Shown one piece after another: positions 29,176-38,422 of a DNA stretch of 63,336 nucleotides. This DNA comes from Methylophaga sp. (GTDB lineage Bacteria > Pseudomonadota > Gammaproteobacteria > Nitrosococcales > Methylophagaceae): NCBI GenBank assembly GCA_002696735.1, contig NZSL01000002.1:1-63336 (forward strand). The letters are read 5' to 3'. The translations under genes and the position numbers were made by a program. Within the stretch, counting starts at the first letter, position 1. Each line of letters begins with the position of its first letter. Under the pieces are notes generated by a model. That model was not told the origin of the DNA. It did not search any database and worked only from the letters and a program-made list of their open reading frames with translations.

Positions 29176-30705
29176 ATGACAGTAATTCGCCAACAGGACT
29201 TTGTGCAAAGCATTGCTGATGCGTTGCAGTTTATTGCCAATTATCATCCTCAGGATTTTATTCAGGCGATGAGCAAAGCCTATGAGCGTGAACAATCGCC
29301 GGCGGCGAAAGATGCAATAGCACAGATTCTGGTCAACTCACGGATGTGTGCTGAAAACAACCGGCCGATTTGTCAGGATACCGGCATTGTTAATATATTT
29401 CTCAAAGTCGGTATGCAAGTGCAATGGCAGACCCAGCAAAGCCTGGAAGATATGGTTAATGAGGGCGTACGTCAGGCTTATCAACATCCGGATAATGTAT
29501 TACGTGCTTCTATCGTCGCTGATCCGATTGGCAGCCGCAAAAATACTGGTGATAACACACCAGCAGTGATTTACACCGAACTGGTGCCCGGCAACAAGAT
29601 AGAAATTGATATTGCCGCCAAAGGTGGTGGTAGCGAAAACAAAGCCAAATTCACCATTTTGAATCCTAGCGATAGTCTGTTGGATTGGGTACTGGAAACT
29701 GTTCCCAAAATGGGTGCGGGTTGGTGTCCGCCTGGCATGCTGGGTATTGGCATTGGCGGAACGGCAGAAAAAGCCATGCTGATGGCTAAACAAAGCCTGA
29801 TGGAAGATATTGATATTCAGGATTTGCTGGAACGTGGCCCACAAACGGCCACTGAAAAGTTGCGGGTTGAGTTATACGAAAAAGTGAATCAACTGGGAAT
29901 TGGTGCTCAAGGTTTAGGCGGTCTAACGACGGTGTTGGATATCAAGATCAAGGATTATCCGACCCATGCGGCTTCGCTTCCCGTTGCCATGATTCCTAAT
30001 TGTGCCGCCACCCGTCACGTGCATTTCACGTTGGATGGTTCTGGTCCGGCAACATTCACCCCGCCCTCTTTAACTGACTGGCCAGAAATCACTTGGCAGG
30101 CTGCGGAAAACACCCGGCATATCAATCTCGACACAATAACGCATGATGAGATTAAACAATGGCAACCTGGTGATACCTTATTACTCACCGGTCATTTTTT
30201 AACCGGCCGGGATGCAGCGCATAAAAAGATTGCTGATTTGCTGGATAGTGGTAAGCCGTTACCCGAAGGGCTGGATTTTCATAATCGCTTTATATACTAC
30301 GTCGGTCCGGTGGATCCGGTTAAAAATGAAATTGTCGGTCCAGCAGGTCCCACCACGGCAACCCGGATGGATAAATTTACTGAAACCATGCTGGCGAAAA
30401 CAGGTCTGTTAGGCATGATAGGCAAGGCCGAACGCGGTGAACAAACCGTCGATTTAATCAAAAAGTATCAATCGACCTATTTGATCGCGGTGGGTGGCGC
30501 TGCTTATCTGGTATCAAAAGCAATTAAATCTTCACGCTTGATAGCTTTTGAAGAATTAGGCATGGAAGCAATTCGTGAATTCTATGTAGAAAATATGCCC
30601 GTCACTGTAGCAGTTGATAGTCGCGGAAGCTCGGTACATCAAACGGGTCCTCAGGAATGGCGGCAGAAAATTGCTGGTATTCCCATTAAAACGATAACAA
30701 CTTAG
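29176..30705 (+). CDS. fumA: Class I fumarate hydratase (iron-sulfur)
   Basis: A 509-residue fumarase of the oxygen-sensitive [4Fe-4S] class. The three likely cluster ligands are C66 (ICQDTG), C184 (GWCPPGM) and C276 (PNCAATRH); their spacing fits the known family pattern. The C-terminal beta domain holds GPTTATRMDKFTE and VAVDSRGSSVH. It hydrates fumarate to malate in the TCA cycle. It sits two bases after proS. Confidence 0.92.
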   Translation: MTVIRQQDFVQSIADALQFIANYHPQDFIQAMSKAYEREQSPAAKDAIAQILVNSRMCAENNRPICQDTGIVNIFLKVGMQVQWQTQQSLEDMVNEGVRQAYQHPDNVLRASIVADPIGSRKNTGDNTPAVIYTELVPGNKIEIDIAAKGGGSENKAKFTILNPSDSLLDWVLETVPKMGAGWCPPGMLGIGIGGTAEKAMLMAKQSLMEDIDIQDLLERGPQTATEKLRVELYEKVNQLGIGAQGLGGLTTVLDIKIKDYPTHAASLPVAMIPNCAATRHVHFTLDGSGPATFTPPSLTDWPEITWQAAENTRHINLDTITHDEIKQWQPGDTLLLTGHFLTGRDAAHKKIADLLDSGKPLPEGLDFHNRFIYYVGPVDPVKNEIVGPAGPTTATRMDKFTETMLAKTGLLGMIGKAERGEQTVDLIKKYQSTYLIAVGGAAYLVSKAIKSSRLIAFEELGMEAIREFYVENMPVTVAVDSRGSSVHQTGPQEWRQKIAGIPIKTITT

Positions 30706-30716
30706 AGAGAATTATT

Positions 30717-31169
30717 ATGGGCATTACAATAAGTTTACATTTACTGGCTTCGGTTATCTGGGTGGGCGGATTATTTTTCGCTTTTATGTTTTTACGCCCC
30801 GTTGCTGGGACCTTACTTGAACCCGAACAGCGCTTTCCGCTTTGGGCAAGTGTTTTTAAACGATTTTTTCCATGGGTATGGGCGTCAGTGATCACGATAT
30901 TGATTACCGGCTTCGGCATGCTGTTTATGCTGGGCGGTATGGGAGCCGTCGGTATTCATGTGCATATCATGTTGCTACTGGGAATTTTCATGATGCTATT
31001 GTTTATGCATGTATTTTTTAACCCTTACCGCAAACTCAAATGGGCTGTAGCAGAACATGACTGGATCGCCTCGGCTAATGAACTGGATAAAATTCGCAAA
31101 TTTGTACGAGCAAATCTCATTCTTGGCTTAATAGTTATTGTCATTGGCTCAGCTGGCCGTTATTTTTAG
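30717..31169 (+). CDS. CopD-like integral membrane protein
   Basis: A 150-residue protein with four membrane helices. HLLASVIWVGGLFFAFMFLRP carries the histidine-tryptophan pattern of the CopD family, and HVHIMLLLGIFMMLLFMHVFF adds further histidines in the membrane. These histidines suggest copper or heme contact, as proposed for the family. AGAG lies eight bases ahead of the ATG. It follows fumA by eleven bases. Confidence 0.8.
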   Translation: MGITISLHLLASVIWVGGLFFAFMFLRPVAGTLLEPEQRFPLWASVFKRFFPWVWASVITILITGFGMLFMLGGMGAVGIHVHIMLLLGIFMMLLFMHVFFNPYRKLKWAVAEHDWIASANELDKIRKFVRANLILGLIVIVIGSAGRYF

Positions 31170-31174
31170 TATCC

Positions 31175-31876
31175 ATGACGCTTAAACCTTTTTATATTTC
31201 ACTGCTTTCACTCGTATTGACGGGAGAAGTGCTGGCAAATGATATTAAACAGGTCCGAAACAGTGACGGTGTGGTGGAATTTAGTAATGCTGATATCGAT
31301 GTTCGTAAGCCCACATCTATTCACAGCAATAAAACCATCATTTATAAATCACTTTCCAATGATGGGGAAAGTTTCAGTTTTTCTGATAAGAAACCGTTAA
31401 ACGGTGACTTTGAGGTTCTGGCTTATGAATGTTATGCCTGTAATCCCACTTCAAAGATAAATTGGCATACCATCAGTCTGAATACCGACGATTATGCTGA
31501 CACGGTCAGAACCATGGCCAAAAAATATAAAATTGATGCCGCTCTGGTCCGTGCCGTTATTCATGCCGAATCGGCTTTTAATGCCAAAGCTTTATCTAAA
31601 AAAGGTGCACAAGGTTTGATGCAACTGATGCCTGGTACTGCTAAAGATCTGGGGGTCACCAATGCATTTGATGTGCAACAGAATATTGAAGGTGGCGTGA
31701 AATATCTGGCCGGTTTGTTACACACTTTCGATGGGAATATCAAACTCGCAACGGCCGCATACAATGCCGGTCCAGGCGCGGTCAAACGTTACAAGGGCAT
31801 CCCCCCCTATGCCGAGACAGAAGTATATGTTGAGCGCGTTGGCATCTTGCATCAGCGTTATGGACAGGAAGGCTGA
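31175..31876 (+). CDS. Periplasmic lytic transglycosylase
   Basis: A 233-residue protein: signal peptide (1-21), a DUF4124-like segment (IKQVRNSDGVVEFSN), a linker, then an SLT domain. The catalytic Glu is E132 in VIHAESAFN, with KGAQGLMQLMPGTAKDLGV and AYNAGPGAV after it. It cleaves peptidoglycan between N-acetylmuramic acid and N-acetylglucosamine. No lipobox cysteine is seen, so it should be soluble in the periplasm. Confidence 0.9.
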   Translation: MTLKPFYISLLSLVLTGEVLANDIKQVRNSDGVVEFSNADIDVRKPTSIHSNKTIIYKSLSNDGESFSFSDKKPLNGDFEVLAYECYACNPTSKINWHTISLNTDDYADTVRTMAKKYKIDAALVRAVIHAESAFNAKALSKKGAQGLMQLMPGTAKDLGVTNAFDVQQNIEGGVKYLAGLLHTFDGNIKLATAAYNAGPGAVKRYKGIPPYAETEVYVERVGILHQRYGQEG

Positions 31877-31927
31877 GCCAGGCCATTCTGACTTAACCTT
31901 AATTGTTTTATTATCAGGGATAGCTTT

Positions 31928-32644
31928 TTGTCTAAATTCAGCTTATTTAGAAAACGCCAGTTGTGGTTTCCAACAATTTGGGGTGGCTTAATAATTTTAT
32001 TACTGCTAACCCTTTGTAGTTTGCTTCTATTAAGACAACTGGCCGTTATCCTCGCCCCTACCGATCCAGTCGCGGATCGAACATATCTGGTAGTGGAAGG
32101 CTGGCAGGATGAAGACAGTTTGCTGGCAGCCCTGGCGATATTTAATGCTGAACAGTATCAATATATGATCACCACAGGCGGCCCGAATGTCCGTTTCTTA
32201 AGCCCGGCCCATGCTTCCTATGCTGAACAGGCGGGTGCATTTATGGTGCAGCATGGTCTGGATGCTGAAAAACTGATTATGATTCCTGCGCCGGAATCCG
32301 CACAGGAACGTACCTATCTCAGTGCGGTAATGGTGCGAGACTGGCTGGCGTTGAAAGAGACTGATTTAAAAGGGTTAAACGTCCATACCAGTGATGTACA
32401 TGCCAGAAGAACTCGCAGTTTATATCGTGAGGCATTCCCCAATGTCGAAATAGGTATATATGCGGCGGCGCCACAAGGTTTTGCACTCAATAAATGGTGG
32501 CAGACCAGTGATGGTGCAAAATCAGTGATAACTGAATTGATAGGTAATTTTTGGGTGACGTGTTGTTTTCAACCGGGTGAGCCAGGTTCACATTATGAAA
32601 AATGGGCTGTTGAAAAAAGTGGCCAGACATCAGATTCCAGGTAA
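31928..32644 (+). CDS. YdcF/ElyC-like DUF218 protein
   Basis: A 238-residue protein starting at a TTG with AGGG ahead. There is one N-terminal membrane helix (about 16-42), then a DUF218 domain: LVVEGWQDE, MITTGGPN, and the TSDVHARRTRSLYREAFP stretch. Relatives (SanA, ElyC, YdcF) act in envelope integrity, but their reaction is not established. Its last 15 bases overlap the convergent protease gene. Confidence 0.8.
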   Translation: MSKFSLFRKRQLWFPTIWGGLIILLLLTLCSLLLLRQLAVILAPTDPVADRTYLVVEGWQDEDSLLAALAIFNAEQYQYMITTGGPNVRFLSPAHASYAEQAGAFMVQHGLDAEKLIMIPAPESAQERTYLSAVMVRDWLALKETDLKGLNVHTSDVHARRTRSLYREAFPNVEIGIYAAAPQGFALNKWWQTSDGAKSVITELIGNFWVTCCFQPGEPGSHYEKWAVEKSGQTSDSR

Positions 32645-33154
32645 ACTGAGCGTCAACGTACCATCACGCTGCGTCATCTCGAGATGCTTCATAAAACTCA
32701 TACCAAGCAACACAATATCGTCTGACATATGAGGGTTAATATGTGCCTGAATATGCTGTAATTTGATTGCGCCCAGCTGCACGGTATCTAATTCGGTAGA
32801 ATACACAGGAACCACGCCATTTGCCGTATTGACCATCGCCTGTCGGCCCTGCTTCAGACCCGCCTCTCTGGCAATTCCTGCCGGCACGCTGATATTGGTT
32901 GCACCGGTATCCAGCAAAAAGGTCACTTCATGCCCATTGATAAATCCTGGAGCAACATAGTGTCCTGCTTGATTTCGCAATAACACCACATCTGTCCCCA
33001 GACCTGCCTCCATCTCCATCAGATGGCGGTTAGGATTATATTTCTGTTCAATAAAGCCATTAAAAAATAAGGTCAGAGACCCCATTAATAACAACCAGAA
33101 AATAATGGTAAATGCTTTTGACGAGCCTTTTTGATGTGCTGGATTCATTTTCAT
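32630..33154 (-). CDS. Membrane-anchored retropepsin-like (clan AA) aspartic protease
   Basis: A 174-residue protein with one N-terminal membrane helix (14-33), then a single retropepsin-fold domain with catalytic D82-T-G-A-T and the late hydrophobic-hydrophobic-G motif VLLGMSFMKHL. This layout matches the TIGR02281 group of bacterial aspartic proteases. Such proteins must dimerise to be active. The substrate is unknown; the domain should face the periplasm. Confidence 0.85.
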   Translation of the reverse strand: MKMNPAHQKGSSKAFTIIFWLLLMGSLTLFFNGFIEQKYNPNRHLMEMEAGLGTDVVLLRNQAGHYVAPGFINGHEVTFLLDTGATNISVPAGIAREAGLKQGRQAMVNTANGVVPVYSTELDTVQLGAIKLQHIQAHINPHMSDDIVLLGMSFMKHLEMTQRDGTLTLSLPGI

Positions 33155-33262
33155 TTAAGTTAATTCAGTTAAGGTAAAACCAATTTAATATAACCGCGGT
33201 CAGAGAATCACATTATGCGGGCAAGCCACTTGAATTACATCCAAACCTGGAGATATTAGCAA

Positions 33263-33943
33263 ATGAACACACGCAGTCTGATGGATAAACTTCTGCAATC
33301 TGGTCAGCAGTTTCTCGACAAGCAAAATACTAGTTCCAATACCAGTGACAATAAAATTGGTCAGTTTTTAACGGGGGCTGGTGGGGGCGCTTTGGCGGGA
33401 ACAGCGGTAGGTCTTCTGCTCGGGAATAAAAAAGCTCGCAAAATGGGTGGCAGTGTTCTGAAATATGGCGGTGTGGCGGCATTGGGTGCCGTTGCATTTA
33501 AAGCTTATCAGAGCTGGCAGCAAAACAATCAACAAACCGCACCTCAAGCCATGCCACAAACCTTAGACCGCTTACCCGCTCCAGAAGCTGAACTGCATAG
33601 CCAGGCAATATTACAAGCCATGATTGGTGCCGCCAAAGCTGATGGGCATATTAATGATGAGGAACGTTTGTTAATTGATCAGCAAGTTGCGCAAATCACA
33701 GATGATTCTGAGCTAAAACATTGGATAGATTCTGAGTTAAAAAAACCGGTTAATCCTGCTGAAATTGCCAAATTAGCATCTACACAGGAAATGGCCGCTG
33801 AAATGTATCTGGCCAGTTTGATTATGATTGATGAAGATAGCTTTATGGAAAAAGTGTATCTGGATGAGCTAGCACGTCAGCTTAAACTTGATGAGGCTTT
33901 AAAAGCCGAAATCCACCAGGCTAAAAACAACGCTGTCACATGA
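33263..33943 (+). CDS. DUF533 (YebE/TerB-like) protein
   Basis: A 226-residue protein. A Gly-rich hydrophobic stretch (about 34-85, GAGGGALAGTAVGLLLG and KYGGVAALGAVAFKAY) is followed by a helical TerB-like domain (about 115-220) beginning AMIGAAKADGHINDEE. YebE-type proteins are inner-membrane proteins of unknown function, often raised under envelope stress. GGAG lies before the ATG. It is divergent from the aspartic protease and 12 bases upstream of the heme-motif protein. Confidence 0.85.
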   Translation: MNTRSLMDKLLQSGQQFLDKQNTSSNTSDNKIGQFLTGAGGGALAGTAVGLLLGNKKARKMGGSVLKYGGVAALGAVAFKAYQSWQQNNQQTAPQAMPQTLDRLPAPEAELHSQAILQAMIGAAKADGHINDEERLLIDQQVAQITDDSELKHWIDSELKKPVNPAEIAKLASTQEMAAEMYLASLIMIDEDSFMEKVYLDELARQLKLDEALKAEIHQAKNNAVT

Positions 33944-33955
33944 TATGCTTGCCGC

Positions 33956-35524
33956 ATGTCATTTCTACCCTCCCTGTTCATTGTGTTGCTGGGCACAAGT
34001 TTTGCCCAGTCAACGCCATTTTTTGATCCTGTTTCAGCAGAAATGGTACAACCTCCACTGACCAGTGGAAGTTGTACAAACTGCCATCTATCAGATCAGG
34101 CTAAATGGTATTTTGAGGAGGAGATTATTGCTTCCCTACCAACGCCATCTTCTGCATCAGTCAGCTTACCCAAATGGCTGGAAAAACAAGCTGAAATTAA
34201 TGACAATATCCCCATATGGATTGCTTCCCCTACAGTAATTGAGTCAGCCAGGCTCAATAAATCAGGTAAATCACTTATTCTGGATGACGGCACACAAGTC
34301 AATTTTGAAACAATAGCTAAAATTCCACAAAATCAATCATTCTGGAATAAAAATACCACTGAGTTTTTTAAACAACGCGATATTCGTTTACGCGGCAAAA
34401 TGACGGGGAATGCATTTATTGCGCGCACCGTCTGGCCGCTGGATTTTGCCATTAACAATTATCAGTTATTGCCACTCAGCGAAGATGAAGATTTGCAAGC
34501 TCTGGTTCAGGCTGATGATGGCGGCGTACAACAACCACATCAAAGTCGTCTGTTATGGGAGCGAACGCTCGGCTCTGCCATGGAGGCTGCTGGTAAACCG
34601 GTTTTAGGCTTGATGCTTAATGGTGCTCAGGGAGATGATCATGAAGCTCTGGCGGGGCATTTTGCAGTAGTGACCGGCCAGTTCGGTGATAATGGCAGTT
34701 ACGCTGACTGGCTGGTCAATAATTTTTACAATCTGGAAACCATCAGTGAAAAAGGCATTATTGCTGCCGTCACTCCAATGGACAACTATCTGGCAGACCT
34801 CAATGCCGGACAAAATTATTATCGGCCGTCCTACATGCTGGTAGCTACGCTTAAAAATCATCAGCCAGCAGCAGAATTTCAACAATCTATTAATCAGGTA
34901 ATGAATTATTTCTATCGGGGTAATTTCATTTATAACCACGCAGACGCAAACTGTACCGGCATCAGCATCGATAGCTTGCGTGCATTAAATTGGAATATCC
35001 CCACACGTGGCATAAATGGCTATGTTCAGGCGATTGGTGCCTATTTTTATACGGCTATTATTGAAATGGATCTGAATGCAGCCAGACAGATTTATGATTA
35101 TCTGACGACCGAAACCACTCGCCTGTTACCAGCCGTAGCATTTGATGCTATTGGGGAAGATTTACTACGTTTAACAACCGGTCAAGCAACACGATCGCTT
35201 TCTAGCTACGAAAAAATTCTTGCTGATTCTATTGAGGCCATCTGGTTTGTCCGAATACCACAAATACCATCTAGTCGGATCTATGGTGATGCACCGGTTT
35301 ACAGTTTTAGCGAATATGTGGAAACGGCACCGGCCGATAGGGATGAGTGGGTTACTATCGAGTTAGCTGAACGTAATATTCCAGCTTCTTTTCACAAGCA
35401 ACCACCAGTTAATCCAAAACCACACGCTATTCCCTGGCCAATAGCACTGATTTTATTTGGTTTAAGCGGTTTTATCGTTTTGGTGCTTCGCCGTTTGATA
35501 AAACACTTTTCCCGACGAAAATAA
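33956..35524 (+). CDS. Periplasmic protein with one c-type heme motif and papain-like His and Cys motifs
   Basis: A 522-residue protein. A signal peptide (1-18) is followed by C40-T-N-C43-H44, a covalent heme c site. The middle carries AGHFAVVTGQFG (His235) and a later NHADANCTGISIDSLRAL (Cys333). His ahead of Cys in this order is the arrangement of permuted papain-like (NlpC/P60, DUF4105-like) enzymes. A membrane helix (about 492-512) and a basic tail end the chain, so it is anchored with the bulk in the periplasm. I recognise no named family. The hydrolase or acyltransferase idea is inference from the motifs. The start lacks a clear ribosome site and probably depends on the preceding DUF533 gene. 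Confidence 0.75.
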   Translation: MSFLPSLFIVLLGTSFAQSTPFFDPVSAEMVQPPLTSGSCTNCHLSDQAKWYFEEEIIASLPTPSSASVSLPKWLEKQAEINDNIPIWIASPTVIESARLNKSGKSLILDDGTQVNFETIAKIPQNQSFWNKNTTEFFKQRDIRLRGKMTGNAFIARTVWPLDFAINNYQLLPLSEDEDLQALVQADDGGVQQPHQSRLLWERTLGSAMEAAGKPVLGLMLNGAQGDDHEALAGHFAVVTGQFGDNGSYADWLVNNFYNLETISEKGIIAAVTPMDNYLADLNAGQNYYRPSYMLVATLKNHQPAAEFQQSINQVMNYFYRGNFIYNHADANCTGISIDSLRALNWNIPTRGINGYVQAIGAYFYTAIIEMDLNAARQIYDYLTTETTRLLPAVAFDAIGEDLLRLTTGQATRSLSSYEKILADSIEAIWFVRIPQIPSSRIYGDAPVYSFSEYVETAPADRDEWVTIELAERNIPASFHKQPPVNPKPHAIPWPIALILFGLSGFIVLVLRRLIKHFSRRK

Positions 35525-35560
35525 AACCGTTGGGCAATTGAGAGCAATCAAATTTTCTCT

Positions 35561-38293
35561 TTAACTAACTGTTTCTTCAACTTTATGATGGTTGCTCATA
35601 AATCGACGCAGCCATTTTTCCAGCTCTAAAATCAAATACATAACAATACCCACCGCAATGATCTCGGTACCATGGCGTAATCCAATTGGAGTTGATTCAA
35701 ATAATGTGTTCATAAATGGCGCGTAGGTAAAAATCAGCTGCAATAAAATGACCATTCCGATTGAAATAAACACTATAGATGAGGTGAACCACCGTTTGAT
35801 TGACCAGGATGCACTGTTTAAACAACGCACATTGAACAGATAAAATACTTCCATCACCACCAGAGTATTCACGGCATATGTCCGGGATTGTTCAATTGAA
35901 GCCCCCTGAGACTGGGTCCATAAAAACATGCCATAAACCCCAATAACAAACAGTAATGACACAAAGCTGATACGCCAGACCAGAAACCCGGAGAGCATTT
36001 TTTCATCTCGTTGTCTTGGTTTACACTTCATGGCATTCTCTTCACCCGGTTCAAATGCCAGAGATAACGCCAAAGCAATTGAGCTGACCATATTGATCCA
36101 CAATATCTGTAAAGGAGTGATCGGTAAGGTCATGCCCGCCATTACTGCCGCAATAATACTTAATGATTCACCTCCATTGATGGGCAGTAAAAATAAGATG
36201 GCTTTTTTCAAGTTGTCATATACCGTACGTCCTTCTCTAACAGCTTTGGCAATCGAAGCAAAGTTATCATCGGCTAACACCATTTCTGCCGCTTCCTTGG
36301 CTGCCTCAGTCCCCCCTTGTCCCATTGCTATCCCTACATCTGCTCGTTTCAATGCCGGGGCATCATTTACCCCATCCCCCGTCATCGCAACAACATGACC
36401 ATTGGCCTGTAAAGCTCTGACCAGCCTTAATTTATGCTCCGGTGCTGTACGGGCAAAAACATCAGTTTGGTGAACAGCATGTTGCAACTCTGCGTCACTG
36501 AGTTGTGTGAGATCGTGCCCGGTCAACACTGTTTTCGTATGATGCAAACCCAGTTTTGCTGCAATCGCACTGGCTGTTGCGGCATGATCACCGGTAATCA
36601 TTTTGACCTGAATACCGGCTTTATGACAATCACTGACAGCAGTAATGGCCTCTTCACGGGGTGGGTCAATCAGCCCGATCAAGCCCAGTAACACCAATCC
36701 CTGGTCTAAATCTTTAAACTGCAATTCCCCTGTATGTTGCTCCACCGTTTTAGTGGCCACGGCCAGCACTCGCTGGCCTTCTGCTGCAATTTTTTCAATC
36801 TGTGCATGCCAATAAGTCTGATCAACTTCCACATCTCCTAGTTCTGTTCGTTGAAATTGGCAAAGCTCGATGAGTTTTTCCGGTGCACCTTTTACAGCAA
36901 TAAAGTCATGGCCTTGGTGATCATGATGCAGGGTGGCCATAAAACGATGTGCGGTATCAAACGGGATAACATCACGTCTTGGGTAAAATTGTTTCAGCTC
37001 CTCCAGTGTAAAATCTGCCTTTAATGCGGCGCTAAGCATCGCTGCTTCCATCGGATCGCCTTCGGCCAGCCAATCATCACCACGTCGCTTTAATGCCGAA
37101 TCATTGCAAATAGCGGCACAGCGTAAAAGCAACGTTAAAATTTCGTGCTGTTCGGTTTCAATGGCCTGATCATCAATAGTAAACTCACCCGCTGGAGAAT
37201 AACCCACACCACTGACGCTATAGTTATTTACCGAGCTCATCACAGTGGAAACCGTCATTTCATTGCGGGTTAAGGTACCGGTTTTATCAGAGCAGATAAT
37301 GGATACCGCGCCCAGAGTTTCTACTGCTGGAAGCCGTCGAATAATGGCATTGCGACTGGCCATGCGTTGCACACCAATCGCCAGCGTGATGGTCAGAATA
37401 GCCGGTAAACCTTCAGGAATACCCGCTACGGCCACACCAACCACAATCATAAACATCTCAATAGGCGGGGTCTGATTCAACCAGTAACCATAGCTGAATA
37501 CCAATCCGGCAATCACCATAATGACCAGGGTCAGCCAGCGAGAGAACACTGAAATTTGCTGTAGTAACGGGGTAGTGAGATTTTCGATATCGGAAATCAT
37601 GCCACTGATTCGGCCAATCTCGGTATGTGCTCCGGTCGCAACCACAACGCCATGTCCCTGACCGGATGTGACCAAGGTGCCGGAATACGCCATACACAAT
37701 CGATCACCTAACACAGCATCTGCCGCTACCGGCTCACTGTGTTTTTCAACAGCAACCGATTCGCCGGTTAATACCGCTTCCTGAATTTGTAAGCCTTTTG
37801 CGCTGAAAACACGTAAATCTGCTGGCACTTTATCACCGGGTTCCAACACCACTACATCACCGGGAACCAACTGATCGGCTTCAATCTGCAGACGATGCCC
37901 ACTACGGATTACTGTTGCATGAGGCGCCAGCATATCTTTAATAGCATCAAGCGCTTTTTCGGCTTTTCCCTCCTGAATAAAGCCAATTAGCGTGTTTAAT
38001 ATGACAACCGCAAGAATTACCCAGAAATCTATCCAATGCCCCAGCAAAGCGGTAAGCAACGCTGCAGCTAACAACACATAAATGATCAAATTGTGCAGCT
38101 GAGCAAATAACCTGGCTATTGCTGAACGCCCTTTAACCCGAGGCAAATGATTTTCACCAAATTGCTGCAAACGTTGTTCAACAGTTTCGGAATCCAATCC
38201 ATGCTTGTCACTCTCGAGTAGTGACAAACTTTCCTCTGAACTAAGGTGATGCCAGGATTGTTCGAATGGTTGAGTCTGCATATTCTGTTTCAT
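35561..38293 (-). CDS. P2-type cation-transporting P-type ATPase
   Basis: A 910-residue pump with N-terminal cation ATPase domain, TGES (176-179), phosphorylation site D336-K-T-G-T, and TGDGVNDAPALKRADVGIAM in the hinge. Helix M4 holds IPEGLPA (292-298), as in calcium pumps, and M5 retains N and E in PINGGES. In M6 the position of the calcium-binding aspartate is serine (NMVSSIALAL), so calcium specificity is doubtful. AGGAG precedes the ATG. A perfect FNR-type box lies upstream, so low-oxygen control is likely. Confidence 0.9.
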   Translation of the reverse strand: MKQNMQTQPFEQSWHHLSSEESLSLLESDKHGLDSETVEQRLQQFGENHLPRVKGRSAIARLFAQLHNLIIYVLLAAALLTALLGHWIDFWVILAVVILNTLIGFIQEGKAEKALDAIKDMLAPHATVIRSGHRLQIEADQLVPGDVVVLEPGDKVPADLRVFSAKGLQIQEAVLTGESVAVEKHSEPVAADAVLGDRLCMAYSGTLVTSGQGHGVVVATGAHTEIGRISGMISDIENLTTPLLQQISVFSRWLTLVIMVIAGLVFSYGYWLNQTPPIEMFMIVVGVAVAGIPEGLPAILTITLAIGVQRMASRNAIIRRLPAVETLGAVSIICSDKTGTLTRNEMTVSTVMSSVNNYSVSGVGYSPAGEFTIDDQAIETEQHEILTLLLRCAAICNDSALKRRGDDWLAEGDPMEAAMLSAALKADFTLEELKQFYPRRDVIPFDTAHRFMATLHHDHQGHDFIAVKGAPEKLIELCQFQRTELGDVEVDQTYWHAQIEKIAAEGQRVLAVATKTVEQHTGELQFKDLDQGLVLLGLIGLIDPPREEAITAVSDCHKAGIQVKMITGDHAATASAIAAKLGLHHTKTVLTGHDLTQLSDAELQHAVHQTDVFARTAPEHKLRLVRALQANGHVVAMTGDGVNDAPALKRADVGIAMGQGGTEAAKEAAEMVLADDNFASIAKAVREGRTVYDNLKKAILFLLPINGGESLSIIAAVMAGMTLPITPLQILWINMVSSIALALSLAFEPGEENAMKCKPRQRDEKMLSGFLVWRISFVSLLFVIGVYGMFLWTQSQGASIEQSRTYAVNTLVVMEVFYLFNVRCLNSASWSIKRWFTSSIVFISIGMVILLQLIFTYAPFMNTLFESTPIGLRHGTEIIAVGIVMYLILELEKWLRRFMSNHHKVEETVS

Positions 38294-38369
38294 CAGTAAC
38301 TCCTGGTAACGATCATAACCTTAGCATAACGTGTTTATAGGTTAGGCCTATGTAACGAAGTGGTTTGTT

Positions 38370-38383
38370 TTGATCTACATCAA
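38370..38383. promoter_or_regulatory. FNR/Anr-type binding site
   Basis: TTGATCTACATCAA is a perfect match to TTGAT-N4-ATCAA. It sits between the ATPase (minus) and the YeeZ-like gene (plus). A possible -10 for the ATPase, TAACCT (minus strand, 38345-38340), would put the site about 43 bases upstream of transcription start, near the usual activating position of -41.5. For the plus gene the site would be too close to the ATG. Confidence 0.7.
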
Positions 38384-38422
38384 GCTGCACAATAGACAAA
38401 TTATGTCTTTGTCTAGAAGGAA

